From contig JAYKYS010000011.1 of the NCBI GenBank assembly GCA_036924285.1, forward strand, positions 1,240,001 through 1,304,000: DNA of 64,000 nt, given 5' to 3'. Positions 11,820 through 23,562 of this stretch are shown piece by piece (within the stretch, counting starts at the first letter, position 1; every line of letters starts with the position of its first letter). The translations under genes were made by a program, and so were the position numbers. Source of the stretch: Asterella californica. Its lineage: Eukaryota; Streptophyta; Marchantiopsida; Marchantiales; Aytoniaceae. The notes under the pieces are model-generated. The model ran no database searches. It saw nothing but the letters and a program-made list of their open reading frames with translations, and was not told where the DNA came from.

Positions 11820-13787
11820 CTCTAATTTTTCCTCCGCAAACGCTCCTTCGCTGTGAGAAGCTAAAACAACCCGTCGCTAGCGATCGTTCACCTGATAACA
11901 CAAATTCTCTCCTCCTCCCTCGCTGCACGGTAGGACTCCTGACTTTGCCCTGGAGGCTTAGATTGTTGTGGGGCATTTTGCTGCCATGCCAACTTCCTGC
12001 GGCACATATATGAACACATTCAAAGGGCAACACGCATACGTACGCAGTGTCCAAAACCTCACATTTGCAAACAGAGACAGGAACTGGAATTTATCACGTT
12101 ATGAGATCCCTGACCTTCTCGCGTCTACCTCTTGCCGAGCACAGCTGTGGAGGAGTCGCAAGAGGCAAGTTAGGCGGACCGGCTCCTGATGACTACAGAA
12201 GGGATCGAGTGGAATGGCAACTGCGTTGATGGACATCTCTCAACAGACGCCAATGCTACTCCTCTCCTCCCCAGTAAAACCTCAGCAGGCTTAAATGCAA
12301 GCAACATATAATGCTCCAACCAGAAAAGAACTATACCAAGGACCCCAAAACACCGTAATACGGTCCTAGGAATGAACACAGGCCCCATCTGTAAACAACA
12401 GGCCACACAAAAACGTATACACCGTGGTTCTGCAGTAACATACATACCCGCATTCGACTAGGGTTTCTCCTCGCAAATGAGGTAAGATATCCGCAGGGTT
12501 CGTCACCACCAGCACACAAGTCGACGCCGAAGTGAGCAGCAAGAGCAAACAGGCCCGATGCCAGGACAGAATAATGTTAATGTTACAAGACGATATAATC
12601 ATTGATCGACCACAGATGCTCCACAGGAACCAACAATCAACCTCTCAACTCAGATTGTCAAGCAGCGCAAGATCGCGGTTATCACCTTCGCCCTCGTCCC
12701 TTCCGTGTCTATATGCCTATTTCTACTCTCACGTAGTACATCCTCCTTGCATATACTACTCACACCCACAACCCCGCAGGCATACGCTCTCAGATAATAT
12801 TTGTTGCCTTCTCCTCCTGGATCCTACTTTGGGGCGATATCTCGATCAATGAACGCCATTTCCTCATCAATCGCTTGGCTCGGCCTCTGGCTACTCGAAA
12901 AGCGAAGCTGGATCGATAAAAAGGAGGGTTTTCCTAAAGAGAAAAGGCGAAAAGTACTCGGACATAAAGAAAACTCCACAGATTTCTTGGAAGTGAACCC
13001 GCAGGAGGAAAAACAAAAATAAATAGTCAGTCTGACGTGTGCGGGGATTCACGTCATGATAAGGCCACCCCTTCGCTATCTTCCCCGGTCCACTCGGTTC
13101 TATCTTCAGCATCCGTTATTATCAGTCCGCCATTTCTTCACCATCACTTCGCGATGTTCGCTTTCGCTCTTTGCCACCACCCGATTTCCAAGTCCGTTCA
13201 TGCGCTTTTCTAATGACAGTTCGTCCACTCCGGTACATCCTCCGTTGTTGGAGATCTGCAATCACCAATTGCGATAGTCTTTCTTTATTTCCTGTCCGCA
13301 GCCTTCATTGCCGCACTTCCCCGTCTTGTCTCTGTATGGTACCATCTCGGATGCCACATCCTGATTCAACCTGTGCCCGGCCACGTGGAGCCTGAACCTT
13401 GGACGTTATTCAAACCATGAACCACTTTAAACCACAGCACCCTTCTCTAACACCTACTAGATATCCGGTCCATATCGACATGTTGCCGAATTGCGAGGAC
13501 TACCATTCAAGGCACTGCAGTTGCCTAGATAAACTCTGAGCTTCAACTACCTATGAATTTCCTATCCACAGTTGGTCAATCGCGCATATAATATAAAGTT
13601 TAACCCTCTTTCCCGAAAATGCGCATAATCTAGACATGATAACGTAGGTAAGTAAAAGGCGCTGGTGCAGTACAAAGGTAAGATAATCTCGAAGTACACG
13701 TCCAAACGCACAGACTCACTTACCACGTGATTCGGGTGAAGAGGTCCGTCATCTTTAAAGAAATCCCTTTTCTTGACTGATTGTGAA
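11820..13787. other. intergenic region upstream of the NST1-like gene
   Basis: This should include the promoter and leader of the minus-strand NST1-like gene. A 57-codon basic open frame at 12849-13022 (plus) starts MNAISSSIAW and ends in a Lys/Glu-rich tail; it could be a small gene or chance. No other supported feature was seen. Confidence 0.4.
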
Positions 13788-14456
13788 GAATGGATATTCA
13801 CCTAGGATATAGCAGGATATTCACCCATGTACACTGAAGTGTACATGGGTGTCCATTAATTAATCTTCTAACCCTTCCGGCGGGAAAGGTTAGAAGATTA
13901 ATTAATGTCTCCTGCAAATGACGTAATTAGACAACTAAACCTCCGGTCTTATACCCCCAGGAGCGCAGCAGACCGCTCTTCACTTATGGGTTATCTTCGG
14001 ATAAGTTGGCTACTCCAGAACTAGTTAATATATAACATTTGTGAATTAATTTAATATTTTATAGTAGCTTATTATAATCAATTTTTATAACGCTTACGCA
14101 TTATCTGATAAGAGAAAACGAAATTCACTGTACAAGGCCGTGGGGAAAGATATTCACCTATTGTACAGTGTACATGGAGGTGTACACTTAATTTTTGTTC
14201 TATCCTTTCCTGCGGTAAAGGTTAGAAGTATTTATAGATGCAGTTTGAGAAGTATTATCTTCGATTTATCTTCCCAGCAACGCATCAGCTCGTACTCCAC
14301 TTATGGTTTATATCCGGATGAGTTGATTATTCAAGACTGGTTAACCTATAGTACTTATGGATTTATTTATTTTTAATAATATATATTTATAATATTTACA
14401 TATTTTCTGATAAGAGAAAATGAAATTCACTGTACAAGATCGTGGAGAAGGATACT
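13788..14456 (+). repeat. two tandem AT-rich units of about 0.3 kb with hairpins
   Basis: Two related units follow each other. Each begins near 'gatattcacc', contains an inverted repeat built on 'tgtacatgg', then a 'cctttcc...ggaaaggttagaag' block, then 'ccacttatgg', and ends with 'tgataagagaaaa(c/t)gaaattcactgtacaag'. Unit 1 spans about 13813-14150 and unit 2 about 14151-14456. Unit 1 keeps two perfect hairpins; unit 2 is more eroded. No coding capacity. This could be a dimer of a short non-autonomous element. Confidence 0.6.
13822..13907. repeat. two adjacent perfect inverted repeats
   Basis: First hairpin: arms 13822-13834 and 13839-13851, 13 bp each, loop of 4. Second hairpin: arms 13854-13873 and 13888-13907, 20 bp each, 14-nt spacer. 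Both match perfectly. They sit 2 bp apart. Confidence 0.9.
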
Positions 14457-14479
14457 GAACTCTCTTACATACCGAATGT

Positions 14480-15323
14480 GCATCTCTCACTAAGATTGTT
14501 AAGCTGGGCAAGTGCTAAGCTATGGCCAAGCTAGACAAGCTGCCCCCTAGCTTATATTCCAAAGAACTACTAAGAAGTCATGAAAGTACCAAGTGGAAGC
14601 TCTTCTTGATTAGAGCATGCACATGTTTTTATTCGAGAAGAACAAGATTATATTTATTTACTTATTTACTTACTTATTTATATTTATTTAAGTCATTTTT
14701 AATTTAAGAAAATGATAAAAGAGAAAACTTTATCATTTTTTGTTGGTGACTCGAATTTATTATCTGATGACACCATTGTATAGGTGTTCTTGAGTAACAT
14801 AGTTTTGGTTATTTCGTTACTAGAAACGGAGATGTATAGTGGAAGTAACACCAGAAAAGTTAGTAAAGAAGGTAAAAGCAAGTTCTGTAAGCTTATGTAC
14901 ATGTTTCTTTACTTTATTAAACGGAAGCAAGAGCCACCTCAGTGGAATTGGCGCCCACCTAAGAAGAAGAGGTCATTGGATCAAATCCTCCTGGCTCCTT
15001 GTTTCTATCTCAAGATGTTGATCTCTTGGATAGGAGTCTATGTTCGATGTGTGACTAAGTCTTGCACATCTAGGGACGGAGGACTGGTATCCTTCTTAAA
15101 CATGGGCTTCCTAGCCTCCGCATGCAATCGAGATTATGAGCTGAGAGATACCTGATACAACTATGGGAGAGTGGAGGACTCGCGTCCTTCTTAAACGTGG
15201 GCCTCTTGACCTAAGCCTCCACATGCAACAGAGTTATGAGCTGGGAGATACCTAATATAGCTATGGGAAGATTGAGGATTGAGAAATTTTTATTAAACAA
15301 GAGATTAGCTTAGCTAAGGGGCT
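14480..15323 (+). repeat. decayed LTR-like sequence, related to 20679-21440
   Basis: Blocks align in order with the LTR that follows the dead pol at 17158-20633: 'aagctgggcaagtgctaagct', 'gacaagctgccc...tagctt', 'ttggtgactcgaa', 'ataggtgttc', 'gaattggcgcccacctaag', 'gggcttcctagcctccgcatg', 'gagatacct'. It is likely the 5' LTR of that element, heavily diverged and cut at its right end by the LTR at 15324-16000. Its left border is not clear. Confidence 0.5.
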
Positions 15324-16000
15324 TATAAGCCGGCATGTCTCTTACCCAAGAGTACCTCATATGACTAGGATTGCTAGTGCACCATATTTCAAAGATTCAA
15401 TTACATCTCTGCTCACTTCACTCAACTATTTGACGCGTATGGTCACATCGTTCTCCTTAATAACGTTCTTGCAAACAAGTTCTAATCTCACTCTCAACAT
15501 CGCATCGCATAATACTAAAGGACTCCCAAAGTCTCCAATGTTCACCATCCATAGATAAAAAAATGAGAGTGTCTTCTATTCTCTCAACTCCTCCTTATAT
15601 ACTATACAACTTCTTACCATGATAACTTTTACTAAGTTACGTCACCTCATGATAAGTACGTAATCCAAATAATAAAACGTCTAAAGGCTACTAAGACTTA
15701 AGAATAGCACACACATTACTTGTTCTACTTTATTAAAGTAAGAGATTCTCCTACTTTAGCTTTTCCAAAGTGTTAACTTTCCCTACTATCCAATAGGAAG
15801 ACGACAACAAACTAATACGTCTTTCGAGAAGCATCTATAGATATTTGTGCATGACTTTTCTTCATGCATCCAATCAGAGATGGTCAACAAAATTACATAC
15901 TTTTGAGAAGAATATTTAGAGCTCCGCACTTGTCACATAGTGCCATAGTGAAACCTCTAATAGTTTCTTCAACTTAGTTATAATTATCTGTAGTGTCATA
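15324..16000 (-). repeat. decayed solo LTR of the element 1 family
   Basis: It reads 'tataagccggcatgtctcttaccc...' and then follows the element 1 LTR (22724-23549) nearly throughout, with many substitutions. About 0.13 kb just before the right end appears deleted: it jumps from 'agttataattatct' to 'gtagtgtcata', matching the last bases of the intact LTR. No internal element sequence is attached, so it is a solo LTR or fragment. This shows the family inserted here long before element 1. Confidence 0.7.
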
Positions 16001-17157
16001 AGATTTCTCTTTTACACCATTGTAGCATAAAAGATTTCGTTCTTCAAGAAGATTTACACTAGTTACACTGTTCTAAGTTCTAGGATCTGTTCAAACTCAT
16101 AAACACACTGGTTTTGTCAAGAAGTTCTTTCTAACTCACAAAACCACGCGGTTTCTAGACCCTTCAAAAAGTGCTCTGAATCATAACACACAACTACTAC
16201 TTAAAATACAACACAAATATACATTAAAAAGATAGAGAAGACGATTACTACTCCTTGGCCAAGACTTCCAATCTTCTCACATCGACTTCCAAAGACAAAT
16301 CTCATCTTCTAGTAATGCAACTCTGCTTCGGACAGACACCTTAGAACATTGTCATTGCTTGGTAGATGTCAATTACTACTCCACATAACAAATTACCCTT
16401 ACGGATACTCAACTAATTAGATCAATCACATGGTGTATGTCACATGTAGCCTTCTTATGATTCTGCCTATTGAAACGGACTTCTGGCAGCACTACAACGA
16501 CACTCACATCCACTGATACTCACACAAAGCTTTTGTAATCAGATAGAAGATAGAATGAAGATGAGAAGATGAGGGAAGAGAAGGAAGAAGATAAAATTAA
16601 CAAAAGAGGAAAAAGAAAAGGTGAGAAATCAATCTTCCGACATGCTTCTAGTCCGGATCCTTACTAACAAGCCACCCTGCTTGTAGTAATATGCGAGGGA
16701 AGACCAAATATCTACTTACAATCCCACTATCTTCTTGTTGAGGATGACGTCTTCTGATGTGATAAGAAGCAATCCGCCAGCTTCTGTGTACCTTAGGTCT
16801 TTCCTCTCGAGACAATCCAGGAGTTAATTACCACCCACTGTTCCTTTGACCAAATGAGCTTTTGCAGGGGTTCAGACATTTGCCGACACTCTTGTCACGT
16901 CAGTTTAGCACCTCGGCTAGGTTGATCGAGTGCGGAGTGACTGGTCCCGGTAGGGCCGTTAGTGTTGTTAGGCCGGTTCTTGGGATGATCCACTAGGAGT
17001 ATACTTCGCAGGTAGGGCTTGGAGTCCACTCCTGTTGAGCGGGAAGATAGGGGTGTAGAACCTACTGTTGAGATCCCGTCAGAGTTGGAAGCGAGACATG
17101 TACAAAGGTTTGGAGACAGGTGTAGTGTACAGAGTTGGCAATCTGGATTGCTGATGT
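16001..17157. other. probable decayed internal region ahead of the dead pol
   Basis: By position this is the leader and gag region of the element whose pol starts at about 17158. No open gag frame or zinc knuckle was found. Nothing else was recognised. Confidence 0.35.
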
Positions 17158-20100
17158 TTGACAGATGGGTGGAGTCGATTTACAAGAGTTGAAGATATGG
17201 GAGAAAATACAAAAAGATGGATGGTGAAACAGATATTAGAGTTGTGGCGTGTAGGGGTTCTGCCTGAAGACGAAGTGGTTTATGGCTTGTTTGAAGAGTT
17301 TATGTCTGTACATTCAGTTGTTGGTTGGTTGGACAGTGTGAGTAGATTGATGGAAGGGAAAGATAGTATGACGGTGATCTCTATCCACTCTCGACGCATA
17401 TATGAGGAGGTTGTTAGGTACGTGCAGTTCTTTCCTCATCCGATGCAGAATAGTGAGAGAAGAGAAGCTATTTGTTGGTGTGCACTCCCTCAGGAAGCAG
17501 ACGTCCATGCGAAATACAAATCTGTATTGAAAAAGGTGAGACCGATAGCAGCTCAACTACCTGCTAACTCCCAGCAGCAAGTACAATTAGTGGGGACTGA
17601 GCCTATATTACGTGATCATAGACGAGTAAGACATCAGTTTACTGAAGAGACGTTGAAAGAGCTCCAGACAGGAGGGGGTAATTTCTTGACTGAGGTCGAG
17701 AAGACAGTGTTTGAGCAGATGATAATGGATCATGGTAAAGCATTCTCTTTTTCAGCAGAGGAGATAGGTTGTGTGGATCCAAAGGTTATAGCGTCTATGG
17801 TTATATTCACAATCCCTCATGTGTCTTGGGACCTGAAACTGATCCCAGTTCCTCGTGCTTTGTTGCCTAAACTCATCGAGTTGTTGAAAGAGAAGGTACA
17901 GATGGGGATACTTGAGCCGTCTATGGGACCGTATTATAGCAGGTGGTTCACTGTACCCAAGTAGTCAGGAGCTTTGCGTTTTATTCAAGACCTACAGCCT
18001 GCGAACAACGTAACCATTCGTAACGTTGGGACGGGTCTTGTGATTGAAGAGGTAGCGGAGGCATTTGCAGGGAGAGCTATCTATTCGATAGGAGATCTAT
18101 ATTCTGGTTATGATCAGTTTCAGCTGGCTGTAGAGAGTAGAGATCTAACTACTATGCGTACGCCCTTGGGATTGATGCGGATGTGTACTCTTCCACAAAG
18201 AGCGACGAACTCGGTGGCTAATATGCAGAATGCGATGCATAAGGTACTGAGAGAATTTGTGCCTGATGTTACCATTCCATTTCTATATGATATTCCTAGA
18301 AAAGGTTGCACGGTTGAAGACAAGGATGAAACACTACTTGCGAATGGATGTATGAGGTTTGTTGCAGATCATATCAGGGATGTAGAACGTATCTTAACTC
18401 GTTTAGAGGAGGTACATCTCACCTGTCAGGAGCTAAGTCCAAGTTTGGTGTGTTTGAGATTTTAGTGGTTGGACATCTGTGTGGTGCTTTTGGAAGGCGA
18501 CCAAACTCGGAGAAGGTTGAAGCCATAGGATGGCAAACTGTAAGAATATCACGGAGGTTAGACTCTTTCTAGGTGCTTGTATATTTTATCGTTTATCCAT
18601 TCCTCATTATGCTCATGTTGCTGAGCCTTTATATGCATTACTGAGGAAGGGTAGGAGGTTTATATGGACCTCAGTCCATCGAGAAGCTATGAATAGGCTG
18701 AAGGAGGCTCTACAGTCTCCACATGTTCTGAGAAGAGTAGACTACGGGTGTGAGAGACCTGTCATTGTCACGGTAGATACTAGTCCAAAGGCGATTGGCT
18801 GAGCAATAGGTCAAGATGATGCGGATGATATGCGGTTTACCTCTAGGTTTGGAGCTAGGATCTTGACAGACAGGCAACGAGACTATCCTCAGGTGAAGCG
18901 TGAGTTGTGGGGAGCAGTGACAGCGATGAAGACAGACCGTGAGTTTCTGATTGGTGCTCATGTAATCCTAGAAACGGATTATCTACCTCTACTAGGCATG
19001 ATATCCAACTGCAACACGCCAGACATAGCAATGTTGTGTTGGATTGCCTATATTAGAAGCTTGAATCCAGAGCTGAAGCATACAAAAGAAAAGGAGAATG
19101 TGATCGCAGATATGTTGTCAAGGGCTCGATTTGTAGATGAGGATATCATGTTTTCAGAAGCTAAGGAAGAGGAGAGAAAGGATGCTCAGTGTCAGGTTAA
19201 TCAACAGGCTACAAACTTGGAGCCGTTCAGAGAGGAGTTCTACATGTTACGTGATATTGGATTCTTTCTGAGTTCTTTAAACAGGCAGGAGGGTTTGAGT
19301 GATGCAGAGTTCAAAGAGGTAAGAAGGAAGACATATGATTACTTGTTGTGAGATGGATATCTTTGGAAGCGTCCAAAGAGAAGAGATGGAGCACTTTTTA
19401 CGAGTTATAGATGATCTGCAGATCAAGCAACAATTGATGAAGGAGTTTCATGACACCTTGTGGGCCGGACATCGAGGAGCTTGGGCTACCTATACAAAGT
19501 TGAAGGAGAGATATTGGTGGAGAGGACTTTATCAAGATGTAGTGAACTTTGTGAGTTCATGCTTGCACTGTCAATTTTATTCAAAGGTACGTTACAAGGA
19601 TGGCCTGGTACATGCCTATCCGCCCAGTATCCATTTTCAATGGGTTCTTGATTTGGTAGCAATGCCTCCTGGGTTATGGGGTATGAGGTACTTGGTGTTG
19701 GCTCGAGAAGACCTCTCCAACTTTGTGGAAGGACGAGCTCTGAGGACGAAGACCACAGAAGAGATATGTAGGTTTGTTCTTGAAGATATTATCTGTAGGT
19801 ACAGATCTATAGGAAGATTGCGTGCGGACAGAGGAGAGTTGTGTGGTACGGAAGCGAAGGAGTTCTTCGTCCAACACGGAGTGAAACTCAAACTCACTAC
19901 TGCCATGAATCCGGAAGGGATTGGTAAGAGTGAGAGAGGACATCCGTCAATTGTTCAAGCTCTGGTAAAGGCATGCAATGGTAGGCATAGACAGTGGCCT
20001 AGGTTGCTCCCTTTTGCTCTATGGGCTGACAGGTCGACTCACTGCACTACTACTGGATACATGCCCATTGAACTGATGCTGGGTCAAAAACCGATTATGC

Positions 20101-20633
20101 CGGCAGAGGAGGACTTTCCTACATGGGCTACTTTACCGTGGGAAGACGAAGTGGATCATGTACAACTTCTTGCACTTCGAATCAGGCAGTTGGAACATAG
20201 AGAGGAGGATCTTATAGAGGCTCTACAGAAACTGAAAGAGGCCCGTCTCAAGAACAAGTACAGGTTTGACTAGACCCACAGGCTTTGACCGAAGCCCATA
20301 CATGCTGGAGATTGGGTTTTGGTGTATGATAGTACGTTAGAGAATCAGCACTCTACGGTTCAGAAATTTTCTAGGAGGTGGTTTGGCCCGTATGTTGTCT
20401 CAGAAGTGCATCAGAATGCTACTTACTCTTTACGGGAGCTCGATGGTACACCTCTAAGACTTCTTGTTGCTGGTAAGCGTATCAAGTTGTTTAGAAGAAG
20501 GGGAGAATCCATTGAGCTAGATGAATTTTTTGAGTCAGATCAAATGATGGATGCAGATGCAGATCTGGTATCAGAAGAAGATGTAGAGGATGATGAGGAG
20601 GACGATGGTAATTTAGAGAACCATGGAGACTAG
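17158..20633 (+). pseudogene. dead Ty3/gypsy pol (RT, RNase H, integrase)
   Basis: Order: pre-RT region, RT (LRFIQDLQPANNVTIRNVG, then IYSIGDLYSGYDQF), RNase H-like region (PVIVTVDTSPKAIG), integrase HHCC finger (HDTLWAGH ... CLHC), core (RADRGELCG, KSERGHP) and a GPY module (RRWFGPYVV). The RT active site reads FLYDI where the related copy near 61095 reads FLDDI, so the first catalytic Asp has become Tyr. Lesions: TAG at 17962-17964, frameshifts near 18425 and 18530, TGA at 18800, TGA at 19349, another shift near 19390, TAG at 20271 and TGA near 20286. This pol lineage (RFIQDLQP, MCTLPQGATNS type) differs clearly from elements 1-3. It is an old, inactive copy. Confidence 0.85.
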
Positions 20634-20664
20634 TGGAAAAGTTGGCACATACCGGAGGATGTGC

Positions 20665-20678
20665 AGATTTGGAGGGGG
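20665..20678 (+). promoter_or_regulatory. polypurine tract of the dead element
   Basis: The run gatttggaggggg lies directly before TGTCGTAG, the start of the 3' LTR. The related element at the right end of the window has the same arrangement on the minus strand (GAGGGGGTGGA then TGTCGCGC). Confidence 0.6.
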
Positions 20679-21780
20679 TGTCGTAGTGCGTGACATTCCA
20701 CATGATGAAACGGAACTTCAGAAGACACTCAACCAGCATTTGTTCGGGAAGCTGCATCTTAGCTTATCAAGTTGGGCAAGAGCTAAGCTGGGGCCATGCT
20801 TGACAAGCTGCCCCTAGCTTGGATTGGAATATCATCCTAAAGGGGTAGAAAGGCACCAGAATGTAGAGCTCGAAGAAGAGAACTACTTCATACTTCCAGT
20901 TTTGACAGAAAGTGTTTTAAGTAATAATTAGCACGGGTTTTAGACGGAGAAATATGCAAAAGAGGGAAATCCGTCAATTCTAGCTCGTGACTCCAACTCT
21001 GAATCTGATAGCGTGAGTGTGTAGGTGTTCATGAATACTACAGTTTTGACTCCTCATTCATTAAAAACGGAGTTGTATAGAGAAGTTAGCATAGGAAGAG
21101 CTAATAAAGACTTTTACAAAAAATTTTCCTCAATAAAAGCATATGTACAGAAATTTTTACCTTCTAGAACGGAACCAAAGGCCATCCCAGTGATAGGGCG
21201 CCTGCCTAAGGAGAAAGTGGTCTCAAGATCAATTCCCCCTGGCCTCTGGTTCCTATTCCGACATGTTGGCTTCCTGGAAGGGAGTCTATGTTGAATATGC
21301 AGCCACGTCCTCCATATGTAGAGGCGGGAGATCGATATCTCTTTTAATCGTGGGCTTCCTGACCTAAGCCTCCGCATGTCATCGTGAATATACCATAGGA
21401 GATACCTGGTGCGCATATGGGGGGTTGTAAGTCATGTGGGATAGTCCCATAAGTGTATGGACTTCGGTCTACATCAGATGGCTTGTGGTATATTCAGGGT
21501 GGCATCAAGATGGCATCAAGAGCACTTTTGTTAATCAGTTAATTAATCATCGAGTCAGCTTAGCAATGGCAAGAAAGCTATGAGACCTTTAGTAATGAAG
21601 GGGTCGGATTTGTAAAGACAGCTGTGAAGCTTTTATTGAAAAAGGAGCTGGTTTAGTAATTAAGGTTCTGAACGTAAGGACAGTAGGGGGCAGCTTAGCT
21701 AGGGGCCTGCTTGTGATAAGTAGTTCTGCTTATAAGGACAGCAGGGGGGCAGCTAGCTGGGGACTTACCTTTAGGGTTAA
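20679..21780 (+). repeat. 3' LTR of the dead element (right border uncertain)
   Basis: It begins TGTCGTAG right after the polypurine tract and shares ordered blocks with the decayed LTR at 14480-15323. The right border is not defined. Sequence to about 22340 has an AATAAAG (near 22250) and could still belong to it. Confidence 0.55.
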
Positions 21781-22723
21781 TTAACCTGCGGCCGCGGGAG
21801 ATAGGGGACTTTTACACAGAGCTGAGAAGGAAACCATCGGGACACGCAGGAGAAGCTTAGGAGCAGGAGAGATTAAATTTCTGAGAAGACTTAATTGGGA
21901 GGTCGTCGCGAGGAGGGGGCCAAGTGCTTTAGAGCTTGAACTGTGTCTAACAGCCTATTTTGGAGAAAATTATCTTCAAGAGGGAGTCTATTGAACGGAG
22001 ATCGGTTTGATTATCTGTGAGAGACTTTTGATCGTTGTTGAATCAAATTTCTGAGAGTTTTCAGTTGGGAGGTTGACGCAAGGAGAGGAATAAGAGCCAG
22101 GGGTCTGAATTTCACCTACTAGATTGAGATTGAAGTGAACTTGGTAGATTTTTGGCAGAAAAAAGATAGACGGAGAGAGACGCACAAGAGAGAAAGAGAG
22201 AGAGAGATTTTCTTTGCAGTTGAAGAAATTGATGGTGCAGCCGGCACTGAAATAAAGTTATTCTGAACCTTGAAAGATCTATCTATGCACCTGAGTGTCT
22301 ACTGGATGTCCGTTTGAGTGTTTGTTTTGTAATTGGTGGCGGCAAGAAGCTGGGTTTTGAGATCTCATCGTCAGCAGCAATCTATTTTCTCTTTAGGTCG
22401 TTTCTCTGATCAATTACAGTACAAACCTTTAGCTAAAGCTAGCTACCACAAGCTGTACATAGCCATAGATCTCTAACGAACTACAAAGGACGAAATCGAA
22501 GCGAAGGACCGAAAAAAGTCTATCTGAGAACTTTCTTTTTTCGCCAAACAATCTTCAGATGTCGATAAGGTCTTCCTTCATGACTCTGTTAGTCTCAAGA
22601 ACTCACAAATCTGACTCTTGACAGTGGAGATATCGTCAATTTTCGACCATAGGTGATGGAACCTTCCAAAACTCCTCCTTACGACTTAAAACTGCACACA
22701 CAACCCAAACGGATCACCTGATC
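21781..22723. other. older repeat sequence that flanks element 1 on the left
   Basis: No gene. From about 22420 the sequence is homologous to 58690-59030 and continues after element 1 at 30381, so it is the left half of a target repeat split by element 1. The part at 22185-22215 is a purine-rich 'gagagaaagagagag' run. Confidence 0.6.
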
Positions 22724-23549
22724 TGTAAGCCGGCCTGTCTCTCACCCAGGGGTACCTCAGATGACTAGGATTACTAGTGCACCCTAATTACAAAGATTTA
22801 AGTACACCCATGCTCACTTCACTCAACTCTCTGACCCGTATGGTCACATCGGTACCTCTAATAGCGTTCCTGCACACAAGTTCTAATCCCGCTCTCAACA
22901 TTACATCGCAAAATACTCAAGGACTCCCAAGGTCTCCAATGCTCACTTTACTTACAGTCAGGAAAAATGAGAGTGTCTTCCACCTTCTCAACTCCTCCTT
23001 ATATACTCTACAACTTCTTACCGTGGTAACTTTCACTAAGTTACGTTACCTCATGGTAAGTGCGCAATCCAAAATAGTAAAACTTCTAAAGGCTACTAAG
23101 ACTCAAGAATAGCACACACATTACTTGTTCTACTTTACTAAAGTAAGAGATTCTCCTACTTTACTAAAGTAAGAGATTCTCCTACTTTAGCTTTTGTAAA
23201 GTGTTAACTTTCCACGCTATCCAGTCGAAAGACGACAACACACTAATACGTCTTTTGAGGAGCATCTTTAGATCTTTGTGCATGACTTTTCATCATGCAT
23301 CCAATCAGCGATGGTCAACAAAGTTACATACTTTTGGAAAGCATATTTAGAGCTCCGCACTTGTCCTATAGTGCCATAGTGGAACCTCTAATAGTTTCCT
23401 CAACTTAGTTATAACTATCTCAGCTAGTTATGACTACTTTTGATCACTCTAAATTTAGATCTTCAAACTAGAGTAACCTTTAAGATAGTCATACTTAATG
23501 AAATGTATATAAGCATACACACAAATAATGGGATACTTGTGGTGTGACA
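22724..23549 (-). repeat. 3' LTR of element 1
   Basis: 826 bp, bounded by TGT and ACA. It differs from the other LTR by a tandem copy of 26 bp at 23131-23156 and 23157-23182. Confidence 0.93.
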
Positions 23550-23560
23550 TTTACCCCCAG
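23550..23560 (-). promoter_or_regulatory. polypurine tract of element 1
   Basis: On the minus strand CTGGGGGTAAA directly precedes the 3' LTR (TGTCACACC). This is the expected plus-strand primer of an LTR element. Confidence 0.8.
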
Positions 23561-23562
23561 AC

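Noticed and set aside
21770..21800. PacI and NotI sites side by side (ttaattaa ... gcggccgc), vector-like
   Set aside because: Flanking sequence is continuous genomic LTR-type DNA on both sides with no vector sequence; a second NotI site lies in an unrelated LTR.
22777..23112. 111-codon frame present twice (also 29634-29969)
   Set aside because: It lies in the LTRs of element 1 on the strand opposite to the element and is identical only because the LTRs are.
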